A stretch of DNA of 64,000 nt from Streptomyces sp. NBC_00178 (GCF_036206005.1 NZ_CP108143.1:4121501-4185500); one strand, 5' to 3'. Numbered from the stretch's first letter, positions 42,313-51,940 are shown. Program-made: numbers and translations. The notes: generated from the letters alone by a model not told the origin.

Positions 42313-43002
42313 ATGAGCAACCGTGCAGTCCTGGAGGTGATCGCCCTCGACGCCGAGGACGCGGTCGCGGCGCAGGCGGGTGGTGCGGACCGCCTCGAAC
42401 TGGTCACCGACATGGCGGCCGACGGCCTCACCCCGTCCCTGGGGACCTTCGCGGCGATCAGGGCCGCCGTCCGCATCCCGCTGCGCGTCATGCTCAGGGT
42501 GGCCGACGGCTTCGACGCCGGTGACATCGACGTCCTCGTCGCGAAGGCCCGCGCCATGCGCGCGGCGGGTGCCGAGGAGTTCGTCCTCGGCTTCCTCGAC
42601 CAGGACGGGCACGTCGACCTGGTGGCCGTCGAGCGGATCGTCGCCGAGCTGAACGGCTGCTCCTGGACCTTCCACCGTGCCATCGACCGGGCGCCCGACC
42701 GTGACGCGCTCCGCAAGCACCTCGCGGACCTGCCGGGCCTGGACACGTACCTCACGGCGGGCTCGCCGGACGGCGTCGACGCGGGCATGGACGTCCTGCT
42801 CGCCGAGGCGGGCCGGGCGGACCTGCCCGGCTACGAGCCGCAGATCATGGTCGGCGGCGGCCTCCGCCTGGACCACCTGGCCCGGCTGCGCGAAGCGGGG
42901 GTCGAGGCCTTCCACATCGGGGGCGCGGCACGGCCGGGAGGCTGGGACGGCCCGGTGGACACGGCCGCCGTACGCCAGTGGCGCGAGGCGCTCGACGCCT
43001 GA
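42313..43002 (+). CDS. cutC: CutC family protein
   Basis: A 229-residue TIM-barrel protein: LEVIALDAEDAVAAQAGGADRLELVTDMAADGLTPS, FVLGFLDQDG, TFHRAIDRA, and IMVGGGLR near the end. CutC was named for copper tolerance in E. coli, but its direct role is disputed and no metal ligand set is obvious here. The DasR-like site suggests a connection with aminosugar or carbon metabolism. Transcribed alone. Confidence 0.9.
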   Translation: MSNRAVLEVIALDAEDAVAAQAGGADRLELVTDMAADGLTPSLGTFAAIRAAVRIPLRVMLRVADGFDAGDIDVLVAKARAMRAAGAEEFVLGFLDQDGHVDLVAVERIVAELNGCSWTFHRAIDRAPDRDALRKHLADLPGLDTYLTAGSPDGVDAGMDVLLAEAGRADLPGYEPQIMVGGGLRLDHLARLREAGVEAFHIGGAARPGGWDGPVDTAAVRQWREALDA

Positions 43003-43024
43003 CGAAGGGCCGGCGGACCGGTCC

Positions 43025-43101
43025 GGTGTCACCCGTTCCCCCCCACTCCGGAGTGCCGGGGGCGGTGTCACCCGTTCCCCCCACTCCGGAGTGCCGGGGG
43101 C
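43025..43101. repeat. Tandem duplication of a 39-base hairpin element
   Basis: Two copies of a unit that begins GGTGTCACCCGTTCCC and ends GAGTGCCGGGGGC, 39 and 38 bases long (a C-run differs by one). Each contains the palindrome CACTCCGGAGTG flanked by C-rich and G-rich strands, so each copy folds into a terminator-like hairpin. Confidence 0.9.
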
Positions 43102-43161
43102 GGGCGGCCGATCCATGCTGAACTCCCTGAGGTGTCCGGCCCAGCCCCGCGCGGAGTCCAC

Positions 43162-45487
43162 ATGTCATTGCCGCAGCCCGACCGCGCCGCCGCCACGGCG
43201 CGTCGCCGCCCGGGAACACTGCACAGGACCGGGGCGTGGTGCGCGCGTCACTTCGTGGTCGTCATCGTCCTGTGGCTGGCCGCGCTCGCCGCCCTCCAGG
43301 TCCTGAACCACGCCTACGGGGGCGACTACTCCGACGACTTCTCCATCTCCGGGACGCAGTCGCAGGACGGCCTCGACGTACTGCAGGCCCACGCCCCCTC
43401 GGCAGGCGGCTACAGCAGCAACGTGGTCGTCCACGACTCCGACGGCGCGCTCACCGCGCTGAGCAGCCAGATGTCCACGGTCGTCGGCAGCCTCCAGAAG
43501 CTGCCGGACGTGCTGTCCGTGACGAACCCCCTGACGACCGGCACCAGCACCAGCAGCCCGAACGTGGGGCCGCTCTCCACGGACGGGAAGACGGCCTACA
43601 TCACCGTCCGTTTCAGCGTCCAGCCGTCCACGCTCGGGTCCGGCTACCTCGACGGGGTGGACTCCGCCGTCAAGCCGCTGCGGTCCGCCGGAGCCGAGGT
43701 GGAGTACGGCGGCTCGCTGGGCGAACTGGCCAGGCCCTCGGCGAACGACCGCGTCAGCGAGGCCATCGGGTTCGGCGTGGCCATCCTGGTGCTGCTCATC
43801 GGCTTCGGCAGCCTGGTGGCCGCGGTGGTCCCGCTGGTCACCGCCCTGATCTGCGTCATCTGCGGCCTGGGTCTCCTGGCGCTGCTGGCCGCCGCCACCA
43901 CCTTCGCGACGGTGTCGCCGACGCTCGCCACGATGATCGGGCTCGGCGTCGGCATCGACTACGCCCTGTTCCTGGTCACCCGGCACCGCCAGAACCTCAT
44001 GGACGGCGCGGACCCCGTCGCCGCCGCCGGTTCGGCCGCGGCGACCAGCGGCCGTGCCGTGCTGCTCTCCGGCTGCACCGTGATCATCGCCCTCTGCGGC
44101 CTGTGGGTGTCGGGCATCAGCTTCATCGGCAAGCTCGGCGTCGCGGCCGCGGTCACCGTCGTCACCGCCGTGCTCGGGGCGCTCACGCTGGTGCCGGCGA
44201 TCCTGGGACTGGTCGGACGGCACATCGACCGCATCCACGTCCGTACCCCGATCGCGGAGGTCGAGGGCGGCCCGTCGGACGAGGGCGGCGCGGTGGGCGC
44301 CGGTGGTACGCCGGGCGCGGTGGGCGACGGCCGTCCCGGGGGACGCGGCGCACGGCACCTGGCACCGGTACGCGCGACGGGTGGAGCGCAGGCCGTGGTG
44401 GTTCCTGGCCGGCGGCGTCGTCGTCCTGGCCGTCCTCGCGTTCCCGCTCCTGTTCATCCAGCTCGGGCACATCGGGGACGGCGCCGACCCGAAGTCGTTC
44501 ACCGACCGCCGGGCCTACGACCTCATGTCCTCGGCGTTCGGGCCGGGATCGAACGGGCCGCTGACCCTCGTCATCGACCAGAGCGCGGTGCCCCAGAGCG
44601 ACCGGTCCGCCCTGAAGACCCAGGCCCAGCAGTCCCTGACGAAGGTGCCGGACGCGGCCGCCATCACCCCGCTCACCGCCACGTCGGACGGCGACGTCCT
44701 CACGGCGACCGCGTACTCGGTCGCCGCGCCGCAGGACGAGCGGACGACGAGCCTGGACAACCACCTCAAGGACGACGTCCTTCCCGCCGCGGTCTCCGGC
44801 ACCGCCGCGAAGACCTACGTGACCGGCACGACGGCCGCCCAGGTCGACTTCCTGGACATCGTGTCGAGCAGACTGCCGCTGATCATCGCCGTGGTGGTCG
44901 GGCTCGCGTTCCTCGTGATCCTGGCCGTGTTCCGGGGCGTGCTGGTCGCCGTCAAGGCCGCCCTGCTCAACGTCCTGTCGATCGCGGCCTCGTACGGCGT
45001 CGTCGTGGCCGTCTTCCAGTGGGGCTGGGGCGGGCCCGCGCTCGGGGTCTCGGGCGACGTCCCGATCGAGAGCTACGTGCCGATGATGATGTTCGCCATC
45101 GTCTTCGGCCTCAGCATGGACTACGAGATCTTCCTGCTGTCGCGCATCCACGAGGCGTGGCTGGCCACCAGGGACCCCAAGGCGAGCGTCGCGCACGCCC
45201 TGGAGATCACCGCGCGGGTCATCACGTGCGCCGCGCTCATCATGGTCAGCGTCTTCGCGGCGTTCATCATCAGCGACAACATCGTGGTCAAGATGCTGGG
45301 GCTCGGCCTCGCCGCCAGCGTGCTGATCGACGCCACCGTCGTACGCCTCCTGCTCGTGCCCGCCGTGATGACCCTGCTCGGACGCGCCGCCTGGTGGACA
45401 CCTCGGTGGCTGGACCGGATCCTTCCGCACCTCGACCCGGAAGGATCCGAGGACCGCGGAACTCCCGCCACCACGGTCCGCCCCTGA
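43162..45487 (+). pseudogene. MMPL family transporter, split by a +1 frameshift
   Basis: Residues from the ATG at 43162 (behind GGAG) encode the first MMPL half: one span, an extracellular domain, then about five spans with GLGVGIDYALFLVTRHRQN. After the run of five G at 44338-44342 this frame turns into an Arg-rich nonsense tail. The +1 frame continues the protein: GTWHRYARRVERRPWWFLAGG and the second half with FGLSMDYEIFLLSRI, to the stop at 45487. Removing one G restores a protein of about 774 residues. Either the gene is inactivated, or the base is a sequencing error. MMPL proteins export lipids or metabolites. Confidence 0.88.
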
Positions 45488-45536
45488 AGGGTGTCCGGCG
45501 GCCCATCAGGTAACGATGGCCGTCGACGCGTCCAAA

Positions 45537-45908
45537 TCAGCCGAACCAGTGCCAACCGCTGCAGTGATTGGTCCAACTGCCAGAAATGAAGTCGCTGTAA
45601 CAGGCTTTGAAACCCTTTACAGGGGTGCTGGTGTAGGCAGAAGCGGTCTGTCCTCCCCATGCGTCCAGCTCATAGGTCTTACCGTCGAACAGCTGGTAGA
45701 CGATGGCCCCGCCGGACGTCTCGGCGTGGGTGGTGCCGTACACCCAGACCCATCCCGGAGCCCCATTACCCGGATTGTTGTCGACTGCGGCGTGCGTGCC
45801 CCACCAGTAGAGATCGGTCTGGGCGGCGGATGCAGGCTGCACAGCCATGAGGCCCAGGGAAACAGCGGCTGCCGCCACGACGGCAGCCCTTTTTGCGATC
45901 CTCTTCAA
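45537..45908 (-). CDS. Small secreted protein with DNNPGNGA motif (paralog B)
   Basis: A 123-residue exported protein starting at TTG, justified by GAGGAAA 5 bases upstream. The signal peptide MKRIAKRAAVVAAAAVSLGLMAVQPASA resembles that of paralog A. The mature chain has VDNNPGNGAPGWVWVY, YQLFDGKTY, WGGQTASA and two Cys (KACYSD ... NHCSGW). About 40% of alignable mature residues match paralog A by eye. Function unknown. It is convergent with the MMPL gene. Confidence 0.8.
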   Translation of the reverse strand: MKRIAKRAAVVAAAAVSLGLMAVQPASAAQTDLYWWGTHAAVDNNPGNGAPGWVWVYGTTHAETSGGAIVYQLFDGKTYELDAWGGQTASAYTSTPVKGFKACYSDFISGSWTNHCSGWHWFG

Positions 45909-46501
45909 CGTTTCCTCGATTTCATGTGAATGCGAGCGCGGAGCGTCTCGGGAAATAAGTGCGGTGCGGACATTACGCCCTGACTGATTGTCGCGTCAAT
46001 AAACGTCACGGTTTAATGAATTGTTCACCTCGGTCGGCTTGATTGTTTACTTCCCCATTCCGGTGCCCCGCCGTGACCGGGCCGGCGGCACGTGAAGGTC
46101 CCGCCCGGCACCCGCCCGGGCGCGCGGGGCGAGGTGGTCGCCCCGTCCGGCGGCGATCATCGATGAGGGGCCGAGGAAGCCTATGCGTTCTTGACGACAT
46201 GAAGCCGTTAAAACGCACGGATCCGCGATGCGTCGTGTTCTGCGATCAATATGCAGAAGTTGATGCCGGGCTTCCGGGTGCGGGCGATCGATGTTCGGAG
46301 GGGAGTTCGGGGCCCGTCTTTTTTTGCGACCAAAGAACTGAATTCTTTTGAGTCCTTAGGCCGTGAGGTATGCAGATCAAACCTCGATCCGTCCGCGGTG
46401 CGGGCGAACGCTTTGCCGCGCCACCGACACGAACGCGGCATCCGCCTTCCGTAGGCGGCCCCCCGGCCGGGGGGCTACGCGCTCCGAACCCGTGCTCCCG
46501 C
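45909..46501. other. AT-richer intergenic stretch without a credible gene
   Basis: About 590 bases of visibly lower GC than the neighbourhood. No frame has convincing codon use. It holds the probable promoter of paralog B (minus-strand TTGACG and TAATGT 18 bases apart, near 45972-46001), a run of seven T at 46319-46325 after GGGGCCCGTC, and a terminator at 46451-46478. Confidence 0.6.
46451..46478 (-). terminator. Terminator after the pentapeptide-repeat gene
   Basis: GCCCCCCGG/CCGGGGGGC back to back (46458-46475), with GTAG/CTAC pairing outside across a 3-base bulge. Confidence 0.65.
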
Positions 46502-47323
46502 TCAGAAGTGAGCGGCGTGCTGAAACGTGGGTGCCTCGAAACCGGGGTAGTCCTCGAAAGCCACCGCGGTGACGGGTGCCCCCTGGAGGGTCGCTCCGTC
46601 GAACCGGGCGTGGCCCTGGAAGGCCGCCGCTCCGAATCGGGTGTCGCGCTCGAAGACGGCCTCCGCGAACGAGGCCGTGGCTCTGAAGGTCGTCTCCTCG
46701 AAACGGGCGCTGTCCCGGAAAGCTGCCTTCTCGAACCAGGCGATGCCGTTGAAGATCACCGACGTGAGTTCGGCGGGGCCGTCGAAGGCCGCCCTGACGA
46801 ACACGGCCTTGCTGTCGACGGTTGCCGACGCGAAGTGTGCGGTGCTCTCGAAGACCGCCTCCTGGAATACGGCGTGGCCCTCGAAGAGGGCGTCTTCGAA
46901 CGACGCAGTGTCCTCGAATGCAGCCGCATGGAACGCGGCTTCGTGTCGGAAGGTCGCCGACGTGAACAGAGCGGGGCCCGTGAAGGTCGCCTCCTCGAAC
47001 CAGGCGGTGCCTTCGAAGACGGCCGACTCGAAACGGGCCGTGCCGAGGCAGGGATGTCCTGTTGTGCGGTGGTCGCGCAGGGCGTCCAGAAGTGAGTGGA
47101 ACAAGCGGTCGGAGAAGGTGGTGCCGCGATGGTCGATGTCGGCCCCGGCGGCCAGCCCGGCCAGGTATACCTTGCGCTCGGCCTCCCCCAGGTGGGCGAG
47201 ACACGACGTGTGCCGGGGAACGTGGACGCCCCGGCAGCCGACCGGATCCCCGGCAGTGGCACCGTGACCGCAATGCGGCCAGGAGGGCGGGGCGGTGGAG
47301 GGGCCAGGAACTGGCTGTGTCAT
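46502..47323 (-). CDS. Pentapeptide-repeat protein with N-terminal Cys/His segment
   Basis: A 273-residue protein. The N-terminal region has PHCGHGATAGDPVGC and HTSCLAHL, a possible zinc site shared by a Streptomyces subfamily. From about residue 95 to the end runs a continuous array of about 30 five-residue repeats with Phe at the centre (FESAVFEGTAWFEEATF...), which should fold as a right-handed quadrilateral beta-helix. Such proteins can mimic DNA (gyrase protection) or serve as binding scaffolds; the role here is unknown. The gene is isolated beside an AT-richer gap. Confidence 0.85.
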   Translation of the reverse strand: MTQPVPGPSTAPPSWPHCGHGATAGDPVGCRGVHVPRHTSCLAHLGEAERKVYLAGLAAGADIDHRGTTFSDRLFHSLLDALRDHRTTGHPCLGTARFESAVFEGTAWFEEATFTGPALFTSATFRHEAAFHAAAFEDTASFEDALFEGHAVFQEAVFESTAHFASATVDSKAVFVRAAFDGPAELTSVIFNGIAWFEKAAFRDSARFEETTFRATASFAEAVFERDTRFGAAAFQGHARFDGATLQGAPVTAVAFEDYPGFEAPTFQHAAHF

Positions 47324-47622
47324 ACCTGGTGGACGAGTGAACCCGGCCGAAAAGTTGCGCGCCCTCCTCGCCCGACAGACCGAGCGGGTCGCTCAGGCCC
47401 CGGAAACAGGCGAAGGCGGTGCCGACGCGACCTGGTTCCGCATACCCGGTACCGGGCTCGGGTCCCGGAACGCGAGGTCCGACGGAGCTCCCGGGCGCGT
47501 GGTCTTCCGGCGGCGTGGGCAGGGCCTCTCGGTAGCTCGGAGACGCGAATCGCACCGAGCGAGGCAGGGAGGCCCTGCCGCCGTACGCGCACCCGCCTGT
47601 GACTCCGGGCGGGATCCGGCCC
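47324..47622. other. Gap between the pentapeptide gene and the helicase gene
   Basis: About 300 bases. A plus-strand frame from the GTG at 47337 begins plausibly (VNPAEKLRALLARQTERV, then ATWFRIPGTG) but soon becomes Arg/Ser-rich and runs into the helicase gene antisense. It starts only 14 bases from the divergent pentapeptide gene. It may be a decayed small gene; I do not call it. Confidence 0.4.
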
Positions 47623-49683
47623 TCAGCCGAGCTGTTCGGGCAGAGGGGCCGCATGCAGGACGACGAGCCCGGAGACGGCCCGGGTGAGGGCGACGTACAG
47701 GCGACGCAGACCGGTGCGCTCGTCGGGTTCGCCGTCCACCACCGCCGCGGGCTCGTCCAGCACGACGTAGTCGTACTCCAGGCCCTTGGCCAGCGAGGCC
47801 GGGACCAGGGTCAGGCGGGACTCCGCCGTCGTCTCCTCACCGGGGGAGAGACAGACGTGGCCCGCCCCGGCGAGGGCGGACGCGAGGGCCGGGATGCGGG
47901 CGTCGGCGGCGATCAGACCGATGGACCCCTCATGGCGCAGCGACTCCTCGCACGCCGCGACCACCGCCGCGTCCAGCCCGCCCGCGTCGGGCACCTCACG
48001 CACCGAGAGCGATCCCGGGGTCTCACGCACCGACTCGACCGGGGCGAGGCCGGGGGAGATCGCGGGGAGCAGCCGGGACGCGTAGGCGATCACCTCGCGC
48101 GGTACGCGGAAGCCGGCCGTCAGCTCCTCCACCACCGCGTCCGCCTTGCCCAGGTGGAAGAGCGCCTGCTCCCAGCTCTGCGTGGACCACGGGGTCGTGC
48201 CCTGGGCCAGGTCGCCGAGGACCGTCGCCGAACCGGTCGAGCAGCGGCGTCCCACCGCGCGGTACTGCATGGGGGACAGGTCCTGGGCCTCGTCGATGAC
48301 GACGTGCCCCAGCGAATGCGTCCGGGCCACCAGGTCGGCGGCCTCGTCGATCAGGACCGCGTCCGCCGCCGTCCACCGCGCCGACTTCACGCTGCGCGCC
48401 GGCTTCTCCATCAGGATCCGCTTCTGCTCCTCGTCGGTGAGCGTCCCCGCCGCGTGGGCGGCCAGGAAGTCCGCGTCGGTCAGCAGCCGCAGCACCAGCT
48501 TCGCCGGATCGACCGCGGGCCAGATCGCCTTCACCGCAGCCTTCACCGCGGGATTGCGGGCCACCGCGTTCTGCACGCGGTCGTCGGGGGCCTCGCCCGC
48601 CTCCTCCATCCGGACGAGGACGGCGTGCGCGATGCGCTGCGGAAGGGCCTCGTGCGCCGCGCCGTAGCGCATGTCGCGGGCCAGCAACTCGGTGACCATC
48701 TCGGCGATCTCGTACGCCGGGACCCGCCAGCGGCGCGAGCCCCGCACCACCATGACCGACTCCGTCGGAGGGGTGACGTGCGAGCGGACCGCACGCCGCA
48801 GGACCTCCGCCATCCGGGCATCGCCCTTGATCACGGCGGCGGGGGCCTCGTCCGTGCCGCGCACCTCGACGCGGGCCGTCACGAGGTCCTCGACGGTGGC
48901 CTGCTTCACCTCCAGCTCGCCGAGCGCCGGCAGGACCTGCTCGATGTAGTGCAGGAACGACCGGTTCGGGCCGACGACCAGGGTCCCGGTGCGGGCCAGC
49001 CGCTCGCGGTGCGCGTACAGGAGGAACGCGACCCGGTGCAGGCCCACGGCCGTCTTGCCGGTGCCGGGGCCGCCCTGGACGCAGACGGTCCCGCCGAGCC
49101 CGCTGCGGACGATCTCGTCCTGCTCGGGCTGGATCGTCGCCACGATGTCACGCATCGGACCGACACGGGGCCGCTCGATCTCGGCCTGGAGCAGCTTGCT
49201 GGTCTGCTCGGTCTCCGACGGGTCGTCGAGGTGCTCGTCCTCGTACGCGGTCAGCTCGCCGCCCGTGTAGCCGAAGCGCCGGCGGCGGCCGACGTCCAGC
49301 GGGTTGTTCCTGGAGGCCTGGTAGAAGGGCTGGGAGACGGGGGCGCGCCAGTCGATGACCATCGGATCGCCGTGGGCGTCGTGGACGTGCCTGCGCCCGA
49401 TGTAGAACTGCTCCCCCTCCGAACCCTCCGCCTTGTCCGCCCCCACCACGTGCAGGTAGTCGAGGCGGCCGAAGAACAGCGGGGTGTGGGCGAGATCGGC
49501 GAGTGCCTTGATGCGGTCGTCGATCTGGGCCTGCAGGACGGCGGCGTTGACCCAGTTCGCCGTGACGTCGCGGATGTCGAGCGACTGCACGTCCTCACGC
49601 ATGGCACGCAGGGCGGCACGGGACGCGGCGAGGTGCGCCCGCTCCCTGACCAGTGGATTGCTTGACTCTTCGTGCGCGGGCAC
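47623..49683 (-). CDS. HelD/HelR-like RNA polymerase-associated SF1 helicase
   Basis: A 686-residue UvrD-like ATPase. The N-terminal coiled region (about 1-60) matches the secondary-channel arm of HelD proteins. SF1 motifs: Walker A GGPGTGKTAVGLHR, DEAQ box VIDEAQDLSPMQ, GDLAQGTTPW, GFRVPREVIAYA, SLAKGLEYDYVVLDEP and YVALTRAV. HelD-class proteins remove stalled RNA polymerase from DNA, and actinobacterial HelR gives rifamycin tolerance by displacing the drug-bound enzyme. The GTG start has GGAGG about 8 bases upstream. No rifamycin-associated element was recognised. Confidence 0.88.
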   Translation of the reverse strand: MPAHEESSNPLVRERAHLAASRAALRAMREDVQSLDIRDVTANWVNAAVLQAQIDDRIKALADLAHTPLFFGRLDYLHVVGADKAEGSEGEQFYIGRRHVHDAHGDPMVIDWRAPVSQPFYQASRNNPLDVGRRRRFGYTGGELTAYEDEHLDDPSETEQTSKLLQAEIERPRVGPMRDIVATIQPEQDEIVRSGLGGTVCVQGGPGTGKTAVGLHRVAFLLYAHRERLARTGTLVVGPNRSFLHYIEQVLPALGELEVKQATVEDLVTARVEVRGTDEAPAAVIKGDARMAEVLRRAVRSHVTPPTESVMVVRGSRRWRVPAYEIAEMVTELLARDMRYGAAHEALPQRIAHAVLVRMEEAGEAPDDRVQNAVARNPAVKAAVKAIWPAVDPAKLVLRLLTDADFLAAHAAGTLTDEEQKRILMEKPARSVKSARWTAADAVLIDEAADLVARTHSLGHVVIDEAQDLSPMQYRAVGRRCSTGSATVLGDLAQGTTPWSTQSWEQALFHLGKADAVVEELTAGFRVPREVIAYASRLLPAISPGLAPVESVRETPGSLSVREVPDAGGLDAAVVAACEESLRHEGSIGLIAADARIPALASALAGAGHVCLSPGEETTAESRLTLVPASLAKGLEYDYVVLDEPAAVVDGEPDERTGLRRLYVALTRAVSGLVVLHAAPLPEQLG

Positions 49684-50073
49684 GGTGTTGCCTCCGGCTT
49701 TTCGACGCAGGACGGCGGACAGGGCCGGCCGCCCTGTCCGCTCGGGGACGTACTCACAGGGAAACGCGCACGCGGGTGGGCGCGTGCGGCGGTTGTCGGC
49801 CGGTTTCCGTCCGGTCGGCGGCGCTCCCCCGGCTGCCGGCCGCCGGAAGGGCGGGCCGGTACCACGGTGCGGGAGGCGGGCAGACCGGCGAGTGTATCGA
49901 GCGTTTCCCGCGGGGGCGAACGAATTCGGAGAACATCACCCGCGGACCAAAGCCCCGTACGCCCCGTAGGGGACGGCCCGCGACGGCGTGCGACCTGCGG
50001 CCGACGGGGGTCCACCCGTACGTCCGTCCGTGGGCCGATGCCCGGCCGGGGCGGGCGGCGCACCATGGAATGC
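49684..50073 (-). promoter_or_regulatory. Helicase gene leader with 10-bp inverted repeat
   Basis: GCGGACAGGG-N7-CCCTGTCCGC is a perfect dyad at 49715-49741, about 30 bases before the helicase GTG and therefore probably in its mRNA leader. A possible minus-strand -10 (TACACT, 49891-49896) with TTCGCC 18 bases ahead is weak. Nothing else is evident in this 390-base gap. Confidence 0.45.
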
Positions 50074-50265
50074 ATGAGCACCGTTCATCTGGACCCCCGC
50101 AGAACCGGCCCCGCGCACGGCGCGACCGCGGCGACCGGCCACCCCCGCGGTCACCGCGTCGGGAACGCGGTGCGGGCCGTCGCGGTCTACGTCCGCGCCG
50201 CGTTCGGCGTGGCCGTGCTCGGTGAGTACGCCGAGGAGGCCGGCGTCGTCCGCCGCCACCGCTGA
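50074..50265 (+). CDS. Small hypothetical protein
   Basis: A 63-residue basic protein, MSTVHLDPRRTGPAHGATAATGHPRGHRVGNAVRAVAVYVRAAFG.... The C-terminal amphipathic helix AVRAVAVYVRAAFGVAVLGEY may associate with membrane. An upstream ATG at 50065 would add MEC. Divergent from the helicase gene. Codon use is typical of the genome, which supports it; function unknown. Confidence 0.6.
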   Translation: MSTVHLDPRRTGPAHGATAATGHPRGHRVGNAVRAVAVYVRAAFGVAVLGEYAEEAGVVRRHR

Positions 50266-50296
50266 GCCCGGCCCGCGCCGCGCTCCACCGCAGCCG

Positions 50297-51940
50297 TCAG
50301 TTCCCGGCGAGCAGCTCGTCCGCGTCGACGATCCGGTACGCGTACCCCTGCTCGGCCAGGAACCGCTGGCGGTGCGCCGCGAAGTCCTGGTCGATCGTGT
50401 CGCGGGCGACCACCGAGTAGAACCTGGCCTCGTGCCCGTCCGCCTTCGGCCGCAGCACCCGGCCGAGCCGCTGCGCCTCCTCCTGACGCGAGCCGAACGT
50501 CCCCGAGACCTGGATCGCGACGGTCGCCTCGGGCAGGTCGATCGAGAAGTTCGCGACCTTCGACACGACCAGCACGCTGATCTCGCCCTCGCGGAACGCG
50601 TTGAACAGCTTCTCGCGCTGCGCGTTGCTCGTCTCGCCCTTGATCACCGGGGCGTCCAGGTGCTCACCCAGCTCGTCGAGCTGGTCGATGTACTGACCGA
50701 TGACGAGGGTCTGCTCGCCCTGGTGCTTGCGGACGAGTGCCTCGGTGACCTTCCGCTTCGTCGCGGTCGTCGCGCAGAACCGGTACTTCTCCTCGGCCTC
50801 GGCCGTCGCGTACGCGAGGCGCTCCGAGTCCGTGAGGTTCACGCGGACCTCGACGCAGTCGGCGGGCGCGATGTAGCCCTGCGCCTCGATCTCCTTCCAC
50901 GGCGCGTCGAACCGCTTGGGGCCGATGAGCGAGAAGACGTCGGACTCGCGCCCGTCCTCGCGCACGAGCGTCGCGGTGAGCCCGAGGCGGCGGCGGGCCT
51001 GGAGGTCGGCCGTGAACTTGAAGACCGGTGCGGGCAGCAGGTGCACCTCGTCGTAGATCACGAGCCCCCAGTCGCGGGAGTCGAACAGCTCCAGGTGCGG
51101 GTAGATCCCCTTACGCCGGGTGGTCAGCACCTGGTAGGTGGCGATCGTGACCGGACGGATCTCCTTGCGCGTCCCGCTGTACTCGCCGATCTCGTCCTCG
51201 GTCAGCGAGGTCCGCTTCACCAGCTCGTGCTTCCACTGCCGGGCCGAGACGGTGTTCGTGACCAGGATGAGCGTGGTCGCCTTGGCCTCGGCCATCGCAC
51301 CGGCCCCGACCAGGGTCTTCCCGGCACCGCAGGGGAGGACGACGACGCCGGAGCCGCCGTGCCAGAACCCCTCGACGGCCTGCTTCTGGTACGGGCGGAG
51401 CGCCCAGCCCTCCTGGTCGAGCTCGATCGGGTGCGCCTCGCCGTCGACGTATCCGGCGAGGTCCTCGGCGGGCCAGCCCAGCTTCAGCAGCGTCTGCTTG
51501 ATCTGCCCGCGCTCGGAGGGGTGCACGGCCACGGTGTCCGGGTCGAGGCGCGCCCCGACCAGCGGCTGGACCTTCTTCGAGCGGAGGATCTCCTCCAGCA
51601 CGGGCCGGTCGTTGGACGTCAGCACCAGCCCGTGGACGGGGTGCTTGGAGAGGGTGAGACGGCCGTACCGCGCCATCGTCTCGGCGATGTCGACGAGCAG
51701 CGCGTGCGGCACCGGGTAGCGGGAGTACTCCACGAGGGCGTCGACGACCTGCTCGGCGTCGTGCCCGGCGGCGCGGGCGTTCCACAGGCCGAGCGGGGTC
51801 AGCCGGTAGGTGTGGATGTGCTCGGGGGCACGCTCCAGCTCGGCGAAGGGGGCGATGGCACGACGGCAGGCGTCGGCCTGGTCGTGGTCGACTTCCAGGA
51901 GCAGCGTCTTGTCGCTCTGGACGATGAGAGGTCCGTTCAC
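50297..51940 (-). CDS. XPB-type DNA repair helicase
   Basis: A 547-residue SF2 helicase. The N-terminal domain (about 1-180) resembles the damage-recognition region of XPB. Motifs: Walker A PCGAGKTLVGAG, VTNTVSARQWKHEL, DEVH box YDEVHLLPAPVF, TATLVREDGRESD, and motif VI region SRQEEAQRLGRVLRP. The start is GTG at 51940 with AAGGG about 10 bases upstream. Bacterial XPB unwinds damaged DNA, possibly with the Bax1-type nuclease, which is not encoded here. It lies beside a uracil-DNA glycosylase and an XPB-related WYL protein. Confidence 0.92.
   Translation of the reverse strand: MNGPLIVQSDKTLLLEVDHDQADACRRAIAPFAELERAPEHIHTYRLTPLGLWNARAAGHDAEQVVDALVEYSRYPVPHALLVDIAETMARYGRLTLSKHPVHGLVLTSNDRPVLEEILRSKKVQPLVGARLDPDTVAVHPSERGQIKQTLLKLGWPAEDLAGYVDGEAHPIELDQEGWALRPYQKQAVEGFWHGGSGVVVLPCGAGKTLVGAGAMAEAKATTLILVTNTVSARQWKHELVKRTSLTEDEIGEYSGTRKEIRPVTIATYQVLTTRRKGIYPHLELFDSRDWGLVIYDEVHLLPAPVFKFTADLQARRRLGLTATLVREDGRESDVFSLIGPKRFDAPWKEIEAQGYIAPADCVEVRVNLTDSERLAYATAEAEEKYRFCATTATKRKVTEALVRKHQGEQTLVIGQYIDQLDELGEHLDAPVIKGETSNAQREKLFNAFREGEISVLVVSKVANFSIDLPEATVAIQVSGTFGSRQEEAQRLGRVLRPKADGHEARFYSVVARDTIDQDFAAHRQRFLAEQGYAYRIVDADELLAGN

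Noticed and set aside
47337..47687. Possible small gene starting VNPAEKLRALLARQ
   Set aside because: Plausible for the first 40 residues only; then low-complexity and overlapping the helicase gene antisense. It leaves no promoter space next to the divergent gene.
49684..50073. Rifamycin-associated element upstream of the HelR-like gene
   Set aside because: I see no inverted repeat of the type I remember for that element; the dyad present has a different sequence.
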